Assembly (NCBI GenBank): GCA_030039915.1
Contig: JASHUP010000108.1
Coordinates: 1 to 6,613 of the forward strand
Length of the DNA stretch: 6,613 nucleotides
Origin: Thermoplasmata archaeon
GTDB taxonomy: Archaea > Thermoplasmatota > Thermoplasmata > UBA184
Direction: 5' to 3'
Shown: in pieces, positions 5,418-6,613 of the stretch
Layout of the letters: each line of letters begins with the position of its first letter
How positions within the stretch are numbered: the stretch's first letter is position 1
Notes under the pieces: generated by a model
Told to the model about the DNA's origin: nothing
What the model saw: only the letters and a program-made list of their open reading frames with translations
Database searches by the model: none
Made by a program: the position numbers and the translations under genes

Positions 5418-6613
5418 ACGAGGAGCATGAGGACGAGGAGCGAGGAGACGGTCACCGCCCGACCGGCGAAGGAGTCGAGGCGCGCCTCGGTCCAACCGCG
5501 TCGGAAGCGGGCGGCCACGGACGCCGCGAAGTCCCGGAACAGGAGGCCCCCGTCGAGGGGAACGAGGGGGAGCGCGTTCGAGAGACCGAGCAGGAGGTTC
5601 ATCCACGCGAGCCAGTAGAGCATGTTCGCGAGGAGCCAGAAGTTGCTCGTGCCCAGCCCCGCGAGCGGTCCGGTGAGATGGAAGTAGTTCGTGGTCGCCC
5701 CCGAGACCGGCTCGAGGCCGGCGAGCGGTAGAACGAGCCAGTAGACCGAGCCGGAGAGCGCCCCCTGGTCGCTGCCGGCCGGCCACACGAAGATCTGCTT
5801 CAGTTCGGAGGTCGACAGGCCGAAGACGACCACCCCGAGGAACCCGCGGCTCTTGTTGTTCGGGTTGGTGGCCAGGTGCACCGTGGTCGCGACGATCTGC
5901 CCCCGGCTCGAGGAGTAGAATTGGAGAGGGACCGTCTCGTTGGGAGTGGTCTTGGCCTCGGCCGCTTCAAACGTCGAGAAGGTCGTCGTCGCGGTCCCGT
6001 TGAGGGAGGTGATGATGTCGCCGGCCGCGACCGTCGCGTTCGCCGCCGGCATGCCCGGCTCGACCGATTGCACGCCGATGCCGTTCGCGTTCGGAGCGAC
6101 CGACCCCGCCACGAGACCCGAGAGGAGGGCGAAGAACAGGATCGTCAGCGCGAAATTCGCAAGGACCCCAGCGGCCGCGACCCGATCGCGCTTGCGTCGG
6201 GACGCGGCCATCATCTCCGCGTCGTCCTGCTCGACGAACGCTCCGACCGGGATGACGCACCAGAGGATGCCGAGGCTCTTCACGCCGATCCCCTGAGATC
6301 GGGCGACCACCCCATGGCTGAGCTCGTGCAGGACGACACCGACCACGAGCGCGACGATCCCGTACCCGATCGGAATGATCGGGTTGATCCCGGGAATCCC
6401 CACCGCTTCGGTCACCGACGGGGCGGTCGCGGCCGCGAGGCGGAACGACTCGATCGCTCCGAAGATCAGGAGCCCGATGATCACCGCCATCGCAACCGCC
6501 GCCAGCGCGATCCCGAGGTCTCCGGCCGCGGTCCAGAACCTCCGGAAGCGCCCCCACCGATCCAGCGCCGAACGACCGCGCTGCGTCTTGATCATCAGCG
6601 CCGGCCCGAAGAG
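5387..6613 (-). CDS. Site-2 protease family zinc metalloprotease (M50) with PDZ domain, 5' end outside window
   Basis: 408 residues are visible. The ATG at 6595 is probably not the start: codons upstream to the edge are open (LFGPAL), and GPALMIKTQRGRSALDRWGRF matches an internal segment of archaeal site-2 proteases that follows an N-terminal helix. Counting from the codon at 6595: a membrane segment at about 28-48; the zinc site HELSH (H90, E91, H94) in a helix at 76-94; AAAGVLANFALT (140-151) in the next helix; a periplasm-side PDZ-like domain at about 170-258 (GIGVQSVEPGMPAANA, GDIITSLNG); and the second catalytic motif NALPLVPLDGG with N340 and D348. A C-terminal helix lies near 380-397. 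The family cuts membrane-spanning segments of proteins such as anti-sigma factors or membrane-bound regulators; the substrate here is unknown. It is upstream of priL and overlaps its start by 31 nt, so the two are probably co-transcribed. Confidence 0.93.
   Translation of the reverse strand, partial: LFGPALMIKTQRGRSALDRWGRFRRFWTAAGDLGIALAAVAMAVIIGLLIFGAIESFRLAAATAPSVTEAVGIPGINPIIPIGYGIVALVVGVVLHELSHGVVARSQGIGVKSLGILWCVIPVGAFVEQDDAEMMAASRRKRDRVAAAGVLANFALTILFFALLSGLVAGSVAPNANGIGVQSVEPGMPAANATVAAGDIITSLNGTATTTFSTFEAAEAKTTPNETVPLQFYSSSRGQIVATTVHLATNPNNKSRGFLGVVVFGLSTSELKQIFVWPAGSDQGALSGSVYWLVLPLAGLEPVSGATTNYFHLTGPLAGLGTSNFWLLANMLYWLAWMNLLLGLSNALPLVPLDGGLLFRDFAASVAARFRRGWTEARLDSFAGRAVTVSSLLVLMLLVWQFLVPRLL

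Noticed and set aside
5418..5786. N-terminal extension of PriL by 123 residues
   Set aside because: Entirely inside the protease gene in another frame, with no primase-like sequence.
5387..6595. Complete protease gene starting at ATG 6595
   Set aside because: The open upstream codons and the match of the adjoining residues to an internal segment of archaeal site-2 proteases indicate the true start is beyond the right edge.

Overview
The window is very GC-rich (about two thirds G+C by eye) and densely packed. It holds eight protein-coding genes, two of them cut by the window edges. Several families are archaeal or archaeal/eukaryotic: an exosome Csl4 subunit, a primase large subunit with an Fe-S domain, a METTL5-type rRNA adenine methyltransferase, an AK6/Fap7 kinase and an archaeal-type CDP-alcohol phosphotransferase. 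The source is therefore an archaeon, most likely a GC-rich euryarchaeal lineage. Thermoplasmatota is a guess from general character and cannot be shown from this window. No RNA gene, insertion sequence, CRISPR array or integrase was seen.

Layout. (1) Plus-strand cluster 1-2186: 3' part of a METTL5-like methyltransferase, csl4 and a divergent serine hydroxymethyltransferase-like (SHMT-like) PLP enzyme. They are joined by 4-nt and 11-nt overlaps, so they are probably one transcript. (2) Minus strand 2236-2976: an unrecognised protein with a two-helix membrane hairpin, convergent with the SHMT-like gene across a 49-bp gap. A predicted hairpin lies in that gap and a G-quadruplex-type G-run array lies on either side. 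(3) A 114-bp divergent spacer, then plus-strand 3091-4303: an AK6/Fap7-type kinase and a CDP-alcohol phosphotransferase 10 nt apart. (4) Minus strand 4233-6613: priL preceded by a site-2 protease gene that runs off the right edge. The two overlap by 31 nt, and the priL tail overlaps the CDP-alcohol phosphotransferase tail by 71 nt.

How they fit together. Most genes are housekeeping: ribosome modification and maturation (METTL5-like, AK6/Fap7), RNA processing or decay (Csl4), replication priming (PriL), polar-lipid synthesis (CDP-alcohol phosphotransferase), membrane proteolysis (site-2 protease) and probably one-carbon or amino-acid metabolism (SHMT-like). I see no defence system or obvious new multi-gene system. 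The points most worth a second look are the remodelled active site of the SHMT-like enzyme, loss of the acidic Walker B residue in the AK6-like kinase, the overprinted priL tail, and the structured junction at about 2109-2286.
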